Below, piece after piece: positions 46,203 through 59,400 of a DNA stretch of 64,000 nucleotides. Each line of letters opens with the position of its first letter. The first letter of the stretch is position 1. The notes beneath the pieces are model-generated. The model was given only the letters and a program-made list of their open reading frames with translations, was not told the origin of the DNA and searched no databases. Location of the stretch: positions 6,873,840 to 6,937,839 of the forward strand of contig OZ025216.1 in NCBI GenBank assembly GCA_964019055.1. Direction: 5' to 3'. The position numbers and the translations under genes were made by a program. The DNA is from Anthopleura xanthogrammica. Lineage: Eukaryota; Cnidaria; Anthozoa; Actiniaria; Actiniidae.

Positions 46203-47971
46203 TGCGTTTAGCAGTGAAAACGTCGTGTTTGGACCAAGAGAAAATTCTCAGCAAAATTCCAATTTGGTCAGCAAAAAACAGTTTTTTTGACCAAAAAGCA
46301 CCTATTCTCAGCCAAAACCCCATTTTTTTTTCGCCAAAAAGTCGTGTTTTTATCTCAAGAGGTATTTTCAGGAGCAAAAAGTGGGGGTTTCAGCCAACCG
46401 GTCACGCCGTCAGCGAAAAACCTGGTTTTGAGAGCCAAAATAGCCATTTTTCAGTTTTTGGGGCTAAAAAGGTTTTTTCCCCAGCAAAACAGTGTTTTGG
46501 ACACCGAAAATGTGCTTTTCTCGGCCAAAGGGTGCGTTTAGCAGTGAAAACGTCGTGTTTGGACCAAGAGAAAATTCTCAGCAAAATTCCAATTTGGTCA
46601 GCAAAAAACAGTTTTTTTGACCAAAAAGCACCTATTCTCAGCCAAAACCCCATTTTTTTTCGCCAAAAAGTCGTGTTTTTATCTCAAGAGGTATTTTCAG
46701 GAGCAAAAAGTGGGGGTTTCAGCCAACCGGTCACGCCGTCAGCGAAAAACCTGGTTTTGAGAGCCAAAATAGCCATTTTTCAGTTTTTGGGGCTAAAAAG
46801 GTTTTTTTCCCAGCAAAACAGTGTTTTGGACACCCAAAATGTGCTTTTCTCGGCCAAAGGGTGCGTTTAGCAGTGAAAACGTCGTGTTTGGACCAAGAGA
46901 AAATTCTCAGCAAAATTCCAATTTGGTCAGCAAAAAACAGTTTTTTTGACCAAAAAGCACCTATTCTCAGCCAAAACCCCATTTTTTTTCGCCAAAAAGT
47001 CGTGTTTTTATCTCAAGAGGTATTTTCAGGAGCAAAAAGTGGGGGTTTCAGCCAACCGGTCACGCCGTCAGCGAAAAACCTGGTTTTGAGAGCCAAAATA
47101 GCCATTTTTCAGTTTTTGGGGCTAAAAAGGTTTTTTTCCCAGCAAAACAGTGTTTTGGACACCGAAAATGTGCTCTTCTCGGCCAAAGGGTGCGTTTAGC
47201 AGTGAAAACGTCGTGTTTGGACCAATAGAAAATTCTCAGCAAAATTCCAATTTGGTCAGCAAAAAACAGTTTTTTTGACCAAAAAGCACCTATTCTCAGC
47301 CAAAACCCCATTTTTTTTCGCCAAAAAGTCGTGATTTTATCTCAAGAGGTATTTTCAGGAGCAAAAAGTGGGGGTTTCAGCCAACCGGTCACGCCGTCAG
47401 CGAAAAACCTGGTTTTGAGAGCCAAATTAGCCATTTTTCAGTTTTTGGGGCTAAAAAGGTTTTTTTCCCAGCAAAACAGTGTTTTGGACACCGAAAATGT
47501 GCTTTTCTCGGCCAAAGGGTGCGTTTAGCAGTGAAAACGTCGTGTTTGGACCAAGAGAAAATTCTCAGCAAAATTCCAATTTGGTCAGCAAAAAACAGTT
47601 TTTTTGACCAAAAAGCACCTATTCTCAGCCAAAACCCCATTTTTTTTCGCCAAAAAGTCGTGTTTTTATCTCAAGAGGTATTTTCAGGAGCAAAAAGTGG
47701 GGGTTTCAGCCAACCGGTCACGCCGTCAGCGAAAAACCTGGTATTGAGAGCCAAAATAGCCATTTTTCAGTTTTTGGGGCTAAAAAGGTTTTTTTCCCAG
47801 CAAAACAGTGTTTTGGACACCGAAAATGTGCTTTTCTCGGCCAAAGGGTGCGTTTAGCAGTGAAAACGTCGTGTTTGGACCAAGAGAAAATTCTCAGCAA
47901 AATTCCAATTTGGTCAGCAAAAAACAGTTTTTTTGACCAAAAAGCACCTATTCTCAGCCAAAACCCCATTT
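46203..47971. repeat. 329-bp satellite array, near-consensus block
   Basis: About five monomers between the dimer and trimer duplications, with scattered private changes: ACACCCAAAAT near 46835, ACCAATAGAAAA near 47224 (creating a stop in the spurious + frame), GTCGTGATTTT near 47333 and GTATTGAGAG near 47742. No gene or foreign sequence is present. Confidence 0.95.
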
Positions 47972-48958
47972 TTTTTTGCCAAAAAGTCGTATTTTTATCT
48001 CAAGAGGTATTTTCAGGAGCAAAAAGTGGGGGTTTCAGCCAACCGGTCACGCCGTCAGCGAAAAACCTGGTTTTGAGAGCCAAAATAGCCATTTTTCAGT
48101 TTTTGGGGTTAAAAAGGTTTTTTTCCCAGCAGAACAGTGTTTTGGACACCGAAAATGTGCTTTTCTCGGCCAAAGGGTGCGTTTAGCAGTGAAAACGTCG
48201 TGTTTGGACCAAGAGAAAATTCTCAGCAAAATTCCAATTTGGTCAGCAAAAAACAGTTTTTTTGACCAAAAAGCACCTATTCTCAGCCAAAACCCCATTT
48301 TTTTTCGCCAAAAAGTCGTGTTTTTATCTCAAGAGGGATTTTCAGGAGCAAAAAGTGGGGGTTTCAGCCAACCGGTCACGCCGTCAGCGAAAAACCTGGT
48401 TTTGAGAGCCAAAATAGCCATTTTTCAGTTTTTGGGGCTAAAAAGGTTTTTTTCCCAGCAAAACAGTGTTTTGGACACCGAAAATGTGCTTTTCTCGGCC
48501 AAAGGGTGCGTTTAGCAGTGAAAACGTCGTGTTTGGACCAAGAGAAAATTCTCAGCAAAATTCCAATTTGGTCAGCAAAAAACAGTTTTTTTGACCAAAA
48601 ACCAACTATTCTCAGCCAAAACCCCATTTTTTTTCGCCAAAAAGTCGTGTTTTTATCTCAAGAGGTATTTTCAGGAGCAAAAAGTGGGGGTTTCAGCCAA
48701 CCGGTCACGCCGTCAGCGAAAAACCTGGTTTTGAGAGCCAAAATAGCCATTTTTCAGTTTTTGGGGCTAAAAAGGTTTTTTCCCCAGCAAAACAGTGTTT
48801 TGGACACCGAAAATGTGCTTTTCTCGGCCAAAGGGTGCGTTTAGCAGTGAAAACGTCGTGTTTGGACCAAGAGAAAATTCTCAGCAAAATTCCAATTTGG
48901 TCAGCAAAAAACAGTTTTTTTGACCAAAAAGCACCTATTCTCAGCCAAAACCCCATTT
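47972..48958. repeat. Higher-order repeat, first copy of a 987-bp trimer
   Basis: Three successive monomers carry a distinctive marker string: TTTTTTTGCC with GTCGTATTTTT near 47991, GGGGTTAAAAAGG near 48109, CAGCAGAAC near 48131, GAGGGATTTT near 48337, ACCAACTATT near 48602 and TTTTTTCCCCAGC near 48780. All recur 987 bp (3 x 329) downstream, so the trimer has been copied as a unit. The borders are approximate because flanks are consensus. Confidence 0.88.
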
Positions 48959-49945
48959 TTTTTTGCCAAAAAGTCGTATTTTTATCTCAAGAGGTATTTT
49001 CAGGAGCAAAAAGTGGGGGTTTCAGCCAACCGGTCACGCCGTCAGCGAAAAACCTGGTTTTGAGAGCCAAAATAGCCATTTTTCAGTTTTTGGGGTTAAA
49101 AAGGTTTTTTTCCCAGCAGAACAGTGTTTTGGACACCGAAAATGTGCTTTTCTCGGCCAAAGGGTGCGTTTAGCAGTGAAAACGTCGTGTTTGGACCAAG
49201 AGAAAATTCTCAGCAAAATTCCAATTTGGTCAGCAAAAAACAGTTTTTTTGACCAAAAAGCACCTATTCTCAGCCAAAACCCCATTTTTTTTCGCCAAAA
49301 AGTCGTGTTTTTATCTCAAGAGGGATTTTCAGGAGCAAAAAGTGGGGGTTTCAGCCAACCGGTTACGCCGTCAGCGAAAAACCTGGTTTTGAGAGCCAAA
49401 ATAGCCATTTTTCAGTTTTTGGGGCTAAAAAGGTTTTTTTCCCAGCAAAACAGTGTTTTGGACACCGAAAATGTGCTTTTCTCGGCCAAAGGGTGGGTTT
49501 AGCAGTGAAAACGTCGTGTTTGGACCAAGAGAAAATTCTCAGCAAAATTCCAATTTGGTCAGCAAAAAACAGTTTTTTTGACCAAAAACCAACTATTCTC
49601 AGCCAAAACCCCATTTTTTTTCGCCAAAAAGTCGTGTTTTTATCTCAAGAGGTATTTTCAGGAGCAAAAAGTGGGGGTTTCAGCCAACCGGTCACGCCGT
49701 CAGCGAAAAACCTGGTTTTGAGAGCCAAAATAGCCATTTTTCAGTTTTTGGGGCTAAAAAGGTTTTTTCCCCAGCAAAACAGTGTTTTGGACACCGAAAA
49801 TGTGCTTTTCTCGGCCAAAGGGTGCGTTTAGCAGTGAAAACGTCGTGTTTGGACCAAGAGAAAATTCTCAGCAAAATTCCAATTTGGTCAGCAAAAAACA
49901 GTTTTTTTGACCAAAAAGCACCTATTCTCAGCCAAAACCCCATTT
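48959..49945. repeat. Higher-order repeat, second copy of a 987-bp trimer
   Basis: The same markers appear at +987 bp: GTCGTATTTTT near 48978, GGGGTTAAAAAGG near 49096, CAGCAGAAC near 49118, GAGGGATTTT near 49322, ACCAACTATT near 49589 and TTTTTTCCCCAGC near 49767. Two private differences are GGTTACGCC near 49364 and GGGTGGGTTTAG near 49496. A diverged single monomer with three of the markers sits near 51260-51430, and CAGCAGAAC alone recurs near 50104. Confidence 0.88.
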
Positions 49946-52900
49946 TTTTTCGCCAAAAAGTCGTGTTTTTATCTCAAGAGGTATTTTCAGGAGCAAAAAG
50001 TGGGGGTTTCAGCCAACCGGTCACGCCGTCAGCGAAAAACCTGGTTTTGAGAGCCAAAATAGCCATTTTTCAGTTTTTGGGGCTAAAAAGGTTTTTTTCC
50101 CAGCAGAACAGTGTTTTGGACACCGAAAATGTGCTTTTCTCGGCCAAAGGGTGCGTTTAGCAGTGAAAACGTCGTGTTTGGACCAAGAGAAAATTCTCAG
50201 CAAAATTCCAATTTGGTCAGCAAAAAACAGTTTTTTTGACCAAAAAGCACCTATTCTCAGCCAAAACCCCATTTTTTTTCGCCAAAAAGTCGTGTTTTTA
50301 TCTCAAGAGGTATTTTCAGGAGCAAAAAGTGGGGGTTTCAGCCAACCGGTCACGCCGTCAGCGAAAAACCTGGTTTTGAGAGCCAAAATAGCCATTTTTC
50401 AGTTTTTGGGGCTAAAAAGGTTTTTTTCCCAGCAAAACAGTGTTTTGGACACCGAAAATGTGCTTTTCTCGGCCAAAGGGTGCGTTTAGCAGTGAAAACG
50501 TCGTGTTTGGACCAAGAGAAAATTCTCAGCAAAATTCCAATTTGGTCAGCAAAAAACAGTTTTTTTGACCAAAAAGCACCTATTCTCAGCCAAAACCCCA
50601 TTTGTTTTCGCCAAAAAGTCGTGTTTTTATCTCAAGAGGGATTTTCAGGAGCAAAAAGTGGGGGTTTCAGCCAACCGGTCACGCCGTCAGCGAAAAACCT
50701 GGTTTTGAGAGCCAAAATAGCCATTTTTCAGTTTTTGGGGCTAAAAAGGTTTTTTCCCCAGCAAAACAGTGTTTTGGACACCGAAAATGTGCTTTTCTCG
50801 GCCAAAGGGTGCGTTTAGCAGTGAAAACGTCGTGTTTGGACCAAGAGAAAATTCTCAGCAAAATTCCAATTTGGTCAGCAAAAAACAGTTTTTTTGACCA
50901 AAAAGCACCTATTCTCAGCCAAAACCCCATTTTTTTTCGCCAAAAAGTCGTGTTTTTATCTCAAGAGGTATTTTCAGGAGCAAAAAGTGGGGGTTTCAGC
51001 CAACCGGTCACGCCGTCAGCGAAAAACCTGGTTTTGAGAGCCAAAATAGCCATTTTTCAGTTTTTGGGGCTAAAAAGGTTTTTTTCCCAGCAAAACAGTG
51101 TTTTGGACACCGAAAATGTGCTTTTCTCGGCCATAGGGTGCGTTTAGCAGTGAAAACGTCGTGTTTGGACCAAGAGAAAATTCTCAGCAAAATTCCAATT
51201 TGGTCAGCAAAAAACAGTTTTTTTGACCAAAAAGCACCTATTCTCAGCCAAAACCCCATTTTTTTTTGCCAAAAAGTCGTGTTTTTATCTCAAGAGGTAT
51301 TTTCAGGAGCAAAAAGTGGGGGTTTCAGCCAACCGGTCACGCCGTCAGCGAAAAACCTGGTTTTGAAAGCCAAAATAGCCATTTTTCAGTTTTTGGGGTT
51401 AAAAAGTTTTTTTTCCCAGCAGAACAGTGTTTTGGACACCGAAAATGTGCTTTTCTCGGCCAAAGGGTGCGTTTAGCAGTGAAAACGTCGTGTTTGGACC
51501 AATAGAAAATTCTCAGCAAAATTCCAATTTGGTCAGCAAAAAACAGTTTTTTTGACCAAAAAGCACCTATTCTCAGCCAAAACCCCATTTTTTTTCGCCA
51601 AAAAGTCGTGTTTTTATCTCAAGAGGTATTTTCAGGAGCAAAAAGTGGGGGTTTCAGCCAACCGGTCACGCCGTCAGCGAAAAACCTGGTTTTGAGAGCC
51701 AAAATAGCCATTTTTCAGTTTTTGGGGCTAAAAAGGTTTTTTTCCCAGCAAAACAGTGTTTTGGACACCGAAAATGTGCTTTTCTCGGCCAAAGGGTGCG
51801 TTTAGCAGTGAAAACGTCGTGTTTGGACCAAGAGAAAATTCTCAGCAAAATTCCAATTTGGTCAGCAAAAAACAGTTTTTTTGACCAAAAAGCACCTATT
51901 CTCAGCCAAAACCCCATTTTTTTTCTCCAAAAAGTCGTGTTTTTATCTCAAGAGGTATTTTCAGGAGCAAAAAGTGGGGGTTTCAGCCAACCGGTCACGC
52001 CGTCAGCGAAAAACCTGGTTTTGAGAGCCAAAATAGCCATTTTTCAGTTTTTGGGGCTAAAAAGGTTTTTTTCCCAGCAAAACAGTGTTTTGGACACCGA
52101 AAATGTGCTTTTCTCGGCCAAAGGGTGCGTTTAGCAGTGAAAACGTCGTGTTTGGACCAAGAGAAAATTCTCAGCAAAATTCCAATTTGGTCAGCAAAAA
52201 ACAGTTTTTTTGACCAAAAAGCACCTATTCTCAGCCAAAACCCCATTTTTTTTCGCCAAAAAGTCGTGTTTTTATCTCAAAAGGGATTTTCAGGAGCAAA
52301 AAGTGGGGGTTTCAGCCAACCGGTCACGCCGTCAGCGAAAAACCTGGTTTTGAGAGCCAAAATAGCCATTTTTCAGTTTTTGGGGCTAAAAAGGTTTTTT
52401 TCCCAGCAAAACAGTGTTTTGGACACCGAAAATGTGCTTTTCTCGGCCAAAGGGTGCGTTTAGCAGTGAAAACGTCGTGTTTGGACCAAGAGAAAATTCT
52501 CAGCAAAATTCCAATTTGGTCAGCAAAAAACAGTTTTTTTGACCAAAAAGCACCTATTCTCAGCCAAAACCCCATTTTTTTTCGCCAAAAAGTCGTGTTT
52601 TTATCTCAAGAGGGATTTTCAGGCGCAAAAAGTGGGGGTTTCAGCCAACCGGTCACGCCGTCAGCGAAAAACCTGGTTTTGAGAGCCAAAATAGCCATTT
52701 TTCAGTTTTTGGGGCTAAAAAGGTTTTTTTCCCAGCAAAACAGTGTTTTGGACACCGAAAATGTGCTTTTCTCGGCCAAAGGGTGCGTTTAGCAGTGAAA
52801 ACGTCGTGTTTGGACCAAGAGAAAATTCTCAGCAAAATTCCAATTTGGTCAGCAAAAAACAGTTTTTTTGACCAAAAAGCACCTATTCTCAGCCAAAACC

Positions 52901-55086
52901 CCATTTTTTTTCGCCAAAAAGTCGTGTTTTTATCTCAAGAGGGATTTTCAGGAGCAAAAAGTGGGGGTTTCAGCCAACCGGTCACGCCGTCAGCGAAAAA
53001 CCTGGTTTTGAGAGCCAAAATAGCCATTTTTCAGTTTTTGGGGCTAAAAAGGTTTTTTTCCCAGCAAAACAGTGTTTTGGACACCGAAAATGTGCTTTTC
53101 TCGGCCAAAGGGTGCGTTTAGCAGTGAAAACGTCGTGTTTGGACCAAGAGAAAATTCTCAGCAAAATTCCAATTTGGTCAGCAAAAAACAGTTTTTTTGA
53201 CCAAAAAGCACCTATTCTCAGCCAAAACCCCATTTTTTTTCGCCAAAAAGTCGTGTTTTTATCTCAAGAGGGATTTTCAGGAGCAAAAAGTGGGGGTTTC
53301 AGCCAACCGGTCACGCCGTCAGCGAAAAACCTGGTTTTGAGAGCCAAAATAGCCATTTTTCAGTTTTTGGGGCTAAAAAGGTTTTTTTCCCAGCAAAACA
53401 GTGTTTTGGACACCGAAAATGTGCTTTTCTCGGCCAAAGGGTGCGTTTAGCAGTGAAAACGTCGTGTTTGGACCAAGAGAAAATTCTCAGCAAAATTCCA
53501 ATTTGGTCAGCAAAAAACAGTTTTTTTGACCAAAAAGCACCTATTCTCAGCCAAAACCCCATTTTTTTTCGCCAAAAAGTCGTGTTTTTATCTCAAGAGG
53601 TATTTTCAGGAGCAAAAAGTGGGGGTTTCAGCCAACCGGTCACGCCGTCAGCGAAAAACCTGGTTTTGAGAGCCAAAATAGCCATTTTTCAGTTTTTGGG
53701 GCTAAAAAGGTTTTTTTCCCAGCAAAACAGTGTTTTGGACACCGAAAATGTGCTTTTCTCGGCCAAAGGGTGCGTTTAGCAGTGAAAACGTCGTGTTTGG
53801 ACCAAGAGAAAATTCTCAGCAAAATTCCAATTTGGTCAGCAAAAAACAGTTTTTTTGACCAAAAAGCACCTATTCTCAGCCAAAACCCCATTTTTTTTCG
53901 CCAAAAAGTCGTGTTTTTATCTCAAGAGGGATTTTCAGGAGCAAAAAGTGGGGGTTTCAGCCAACCGGTCACGCCGTCAGCGAAAAACCTGGTTTTGAGA
54001 GCCAAAATAGCCATTTTTCAGTTTTTGGGGCTAAAAAGGTTTTTTTCCCAGCAAAACAGTGTTTTGGACACCGAAAATGTGCTTTTCTCGGCCAAAGGGT
54101 GCGTTTAGCAGTGAAAACGTCGTGTTTGGACCAAGAGAAAATTCTCAGCAAAATTCCAATTTGGTCAGCAAAAAACAGTTTTTTTGACCAAAAAGCACCT
54201 ATTCTCAGCCAAAACCCCATTTTTTTTCGCCAAAAAGTCGTGTTTTTATCTCAAGAGGTATTTTCAGGAGCAAAAAGTGGGGGTTTCAGCCAACCGGTCA
54301 CGCCGTCAGCGAAAAACCTGGTTTTGAGAGCCAAAATAGCCATTTTTCAGTTTTTGGGGCTAAAAAGGTTTTTTTCCCAGCAAAACAGTGTTTTGGACAC
54401 CGAAAATGTGCTTTTCTCGGCCAAAGGGTGCGTTTAGCAGTGAAAACGTCGTGTTTGGACCAAGAGAAAATTCTCAGCAAAATTCCAATTTGGTCAGCAA
54501 AAAACAGTTTTTTGACCAAAAAGCACCTATTCTCAGCCAAAACCCCATTTTTTTTCGCCAAAAAGTCGTATTTTTGTCTCAAGAGGTATTTTCAGGAGCA
54601 AAAAGTGGGGGTTTCAGCCAACCGGTCACGCCGTCAGCGAAAAACCTGGTTTTGAGAGCCAAAATAGCCATTTTTCAGTTTTTGGGGCTAAAAAGGTTTT
54701 TTTCCCAGCAAAACAGTGTTTTGGACACCGAAAATGTGCTTTTCTCGGCCAAAGGGTGCGTTTAGCAGTGAAAACGTCGTGTTTGGACCAAGAGAAAATT
54801 CTCAGCAAAATTCCAATTTGGTCAGCAAAAAACAGTTTTTTTTGACGAAAAAGCACCTATTCTCAGCCAAAACCCCATTTTTTTTCGCCAAAAAGTCGTG
54901 TTTTTATCTCAAGAGGTATTTTCAGGAGCAAAAAGTGGGGGTTTCAGCCAACCGGTCACGCCGTCAGCGAAAAACCTGGTTTTGAGAGCCAAAATAGCCA
55001 TTTTTCAGTTTTTGGGGCTAAAAAGGTTTTTTTCCCAGCAAAACAGTGTTTTGGACACCGAAAATGTGCTTTTCTCGGCCAAAGGG
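49946..55086. repeat. Satellite array with a run of GAGGGATTTT monomers
   Basis: About sixteen monomers with no gene. Six monomers between 52.1 and 54.1 kb carry T to G at position 160 (near 52276, 52611, 52940, 53269 and 53927, the first as AAAGGGATTTT); a consensus GAGGTATTTT copy near 53598 interrupts the run. They are otherwise close to consensus, which suggests local spread of this variant. The monomer near 51139-51480 is the diverged relative of the trimer units. T-run changes occur near 54510 (six T) and 54842 (eight T). Confidence 0.93.
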
Positions 55087-55745
55087 TGCGTTTAGCAGTG
55101 AAAACGTCGTGTTTGGACCAAGAGAAAATTCTCAGCAAAATTCCAATTTGGTCAGCAAAAAACAGTTTTTTTGACCAAAAAGCACCTATTCTCAGCCAAA
55201 ACCCCATTTGTTTTCGCCAAAAAGTCGTGTTTTTATCTCAAGAGGTATTTTCAGGAGCAAAAAGTGGGGGTTTCAGCCAACCGGTCACGCCGTCAGCGAA
55301 AAACCTGCTTTTGAGAGCCAAAATAGCCATTTTTCAGTTTTTGGGGCTAAAAAGGTTTTTCTCCTAGCAAAACAGTGTTTTGGACACCGAAAATGTGCTT
55401 TTCTCGGCCAAAGGGTGCGTTTAGCAGTGAAAACGTCGTGTTTGGACCAAGAGAAAATTCTCAGCAAAATTCCAATTTGGTCAGGAAAAAACAGTTTTTT
55501 TGACCAAAAAGCACCTATTCTCAGCCAAAACCCAATTTTTTTTTCGCCAAAAAGTCGTGTTTTTATCTCAAGAGGTATTTTCAGGAGCAAAAAGTGGGGG
55601 TTTCAGCCAACCGGTCACGCCGTCAGCGAAAAACCTGGTTTTGAGAGCCAAAATAGCCATTTTTCAGTTTTTGGGGCTAAAAAGGTTTTTTTCCCAGCAA
55701 AACAGTGTTTTGGACACCGAAAATGTGCTTTTCTCGGCCAAAGGG
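55087..55745. repeat. Duplicated dimer, first copy (659 bp)
   Basis: Two monomers (329 + 330 bp) are marked by CCCCATTTGTTTTCG (G at 55210), CCTGCTTTTG (C at 55308), TTTTTCTCC near 55360, TCAGGAAAAAAC (G at 55485) and a nine-T run near 55535. All but one private change (CCCAATTTTT near 55533) recur 659 bp downstream. Confidence 0.85.
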
Positions 55746-56404
55746 TGCGTTTAGCAGTGAAAACGTCGTGTTTGGACCAAGAGAAAATTCTCAGCAAAAT
55801 TCCAATTTGGTCAGCAAAAAACAGTTTTTTTGACCAAAAAGCACCTATTCTCAGCCAAAACCCCATTTGTTTTCGCCAAAAAGTCGTGTTTTTATCTCAA
55901 GAGGTATTTTCAGGAGCAAAAAGTGGGGGTTTCAGCCAACCGGTCACGCCGTCAGCGAAAAACCTGCTTTTGAGAGCCAAAATAGCCATTTTTCAGTTTT
56001 TGGGGCTAAAAAGGTTTTTCTCCCAGCAAAACAGTGTTTTGGACACCGAAAATGTGCTTTTCTCGGCCAAAGGGTGCGTTTAGCAGTGAAAACGTCGTGT
56101 TTGGACCAAGAGAAAATTCTCAGCAAAATTCCAATTTGGTCAGGAAAAAACAGTTTTTTTGACCAAAAAGCACCTATTCTCAGCCAAAACCCCATTTTTT
56201 TTTCGCCAAAAAGTCGTGTTTTTATCTCAAGAGGTATTTTCAGGAGCAAAAAGTGGGGGTTTCAGCCAACCGGTCACGCCGTCAGCGAAAAACCTGGTTT
56301 TGAGAGCCAAAATAGCCATTTTTCAGTTTTTGGGGCTAAAAAGGTTTTTTTCCCAGCAAAACAGTGTTTTGGACACCGAAAATGTGCTTTTCTCGGCCAA
56401 AGGG
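55746..56404. repeat. Duplicated dimer, second copy (659 bp)
   Basis: The markers of 55087-55745 recur at +659: G at 55869, C at 55967, TTTTTCTCCC near 56020 and G at 56144. The first copy has TCCTAGC where this one has TCCCAGC. Single monomers with the TTTGTTTT and CCTGCTTTT pair recur near 58171-58272, and CCTGCTTTT alone near 57283, 57612 and 61891, so the subfamily spreads beyond the dimer. Confidence 0.85.
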
Positions 56405-59400
56405 GGCGTTTAGCAGTGAAAACGTCGTGTTTGGACCAAGAGAAAATTCTCAGCAAAATTCCAATTTGGTCAGCAAAAAACAGTTTTTTTGACCAAAAAG
56501 CATCTATTCTCAGCCAAAACCCCATTTTTTTTCGCCAAAAAGTCGTGTTTTTATCTCAAGAGGTACTTTCAGGAGCAAAAAGTGGGGGTTTCAGCCAACC
56601 GGTCACGCCGTCAGCGAAAAACCTGGTTTTGAGAGCCAAAATAGCCATTTTTCAGTTTTTGGGGCTACAAAGGTTTTTTTCCCAGCAAAACAGTGTTTTG
56701 GACACCGAAAATGTGCTTTTCTCGGCCAAAGGGTGCGTTTAGCAGTGAAAACGTCGTGTTTGGACCAAGAGAAAATTCTCAGCAAAATTCCAATTTGGTC
56801 AGCAAAAAACAGTTTTTTTGACCAAAAAGCACCTATTCTCAGCCAAAACCCCATTTGTTTTCGCCAAAAAGTCGTGTTTTTATCTCAAGAGGGATTTTCA
56901 GGAGCAAAAAGTGGGGGTTTCAGCCAACCGGTCACGCCGTCAGCGAAAAACCTGGTTTTGAGAGCCAAAATAGCCATTTTTCAGTTTTTGGGGCTAAAAA
57001 GGTTTTTTTCCCAGCAAAACAGTGTTTTGGACACCGAAAATGTGCTTTTCTCGGCCAAAGGGTGCGTTTAGCAGTGAAAACGTCGTGTTTGGACCAAGAG
57101 AAAATTCTCAGCAAAATTCCAATTTGGTCAGCAAAAAACAGTTTTTTTGACCAAAAAGCACCTATTCTCAGCCAAAACCCCATTTTTTTTCGCCAAAAAG
57201 TCGTGTTTTTATCTCAAGAGGTATTTTCAGGAGCAAAAAGTGGGGGTTTCAGCCAACCGGTCACGCCGTCAGCGAAAAACCTGCTTTTGAGAGCCAAAAT
57301 AGCCATTTTTCAGTTTTTGGGGCTAAAAAGGTTTTTTTCCCAGCAAAACAGTGTTTTGGACACCGAAAATGTGCTTTTCTCGGCCAAAGGGTGCGTTTAG
57401 CAGTGAAAACGTCGTGTTTGGACCAAGAGAAAATTCTCAGCAAAATTCCAATTTGGTCAGCAAAAAACAGTTTTTTTGACCAAAAAGCACCTATTCTCAG
57501 CCAAAACCCCATTTTTTTTCGCCAAAAAGTCGTGTTTTTATCTCAAGAGGTATTTTCAGGAGCAAAAAGTGGGGGTTTCAGCCAACCGGTCACGCCGTCA
57601 GCGAAAAACCTGCTTTTGAGAGCCAAAATAGCCATTTTTCAGTTTTTGGGGCTAAAAAGGTTTTTTTCCCAGCAAAACAGTGTTTTGGACACCGAGAATG
57701 TGCTTTTCTCGGCCAAAGGGTGCGTTTAGCAGTGAAAACGTCGTGTTTGGACCAAGAGAAAATTCTCAGCAAAATTCCAATTTGGTCAGCAAAAAACAGT
57801 TTTTTTGACCAAAAAGCACCTATTCTCAGCCAAAACCCCATTTTTTTTTTCCCAAAAAGTCGTGTTTTTATCTCAAGAGGTATTTTCAGGAGCAAAAAGT
57901 GGGGGTTTCAGCCAACCGGTCACGCCGTCAGCGAAAAACCTGGTTTTGAGAGCCAAAATAGCCATTTTTCAGTTTTTGGGGCTAAAAAGGTTTTTTTCCC
58001 AGCAAAACAGTGTTTTGGACACCGAAAATGTGCTTTTCTCGGCCAAAGGGTGCGTTTAGCAGTGAAAACGTCGTGTTTGGACCAAGAGAAAATTCTCAGC
58101 AAAATTCCAATTTGGTCAGCAAAAAACAGTTTTTTTGACCAAAAAGCACCTATTCTCAGCCAAAACCCCATTTGTTTTCGCCAAAAAGTCGTGTTTTTAT
58201 CTCAAGAGGTATTTTCAGGAGCAAAAAGTGGGGGTTTCAGCCAACCGGTCACGCCGTCAGCGAAAAACCTGCTTTTGAGAGCCAAAATAGCCATTTTTCA
58301 GTTTTTGGGGCTAAAAAGGTTTTTCTCCCAGCAAAACAGTGTTTTGGACACCGAAAATGTGCTTTTCTCGGCCAAAGGGTGCGTTTAGCAGTGAAAACGT
58401 CGTGTTTGGACCAAGAGAAAATTCTCAGCAAAATTCCAATTTGGTCAGCAAAAAACAGTTTTTTTGACCAAAAAGCACCTATTCTCAGCCAAAACCCCAT
58501 TTTTTTTCGCCAAAAAGTCGTGTTTTTATCTGAAGAGGTATTTTCAGGAGCAAAAAGTGGGGGTTTCAGCCAACCGGTCACGCCGTCAGTGAAAAACCTG
58601 GTTTTGAGAGCCAAAATAGCCATTTTTCAGTTTTTGGGGCTAAAAAGGTTTTTTTCCCAGGAAAACAGTGTTTTGGACACCGAAAATGTGCTTTTCTCGG
58701 CCAAAGGGTGCGTTTAGCAGTGAAAACGTCGTGTTTGGAACAAGAGAAAATTCTCAGCAAAATTCCAATTTGGTCAGCAAAAAACAGTTTTTTTGACCAA
58801 AAAGCACCAATTCTCAGCCAAAACCCCATTTTTTTTCGCCAAAAAGTCGTGTTTTTATCTCAAGAGGTATTTTCAGGAGCAAAAAGTGGGGGTTTCAGCC
58901 AACCGGTCACGCCGTCAGCGAAAAACCTGGTTTTGAGAGCCAAAATAGCCATTTTTCAGTTTTTGGGGCTAAAAAGGTTTTTTTCCCAGCAAAACAGTGG
59001 TTTGGACACCGAAAATGTGCTTTTCTCGGCCAAAGGGTGCGCTTAGCAGTGAAAACGTCGTGTTTGGACCAAGAGAAAATTCTCAGCAAAATTCCAATTT
59101 GGTCAGCAAAAAACAGTTTTTTTGACCAAAAAGCACCTATTCTCAGCCAAAACCCCATTTTTTTTCGCCAAAAAGTCGTGTTTTTATCTCAAGAGGTATT
59201 TTCAGGAGCAAAAAGTGGGGGTTTCAGCCAACCGGTCACGCCGTCAGCGAAAAACCTGGTTTTGAGAGCCAAAATAGCCATTTTTCAGTTTTTGGGGCTA
59301 AAAAGGTTTTTTTCCCAGCAAAACAGTGTTTTGGACACCGAAAATGTGCTTTTCTCGGCCAAAGGGTGCGTTTAGCAGTGAAAACGTCGTGTTTAGACCA

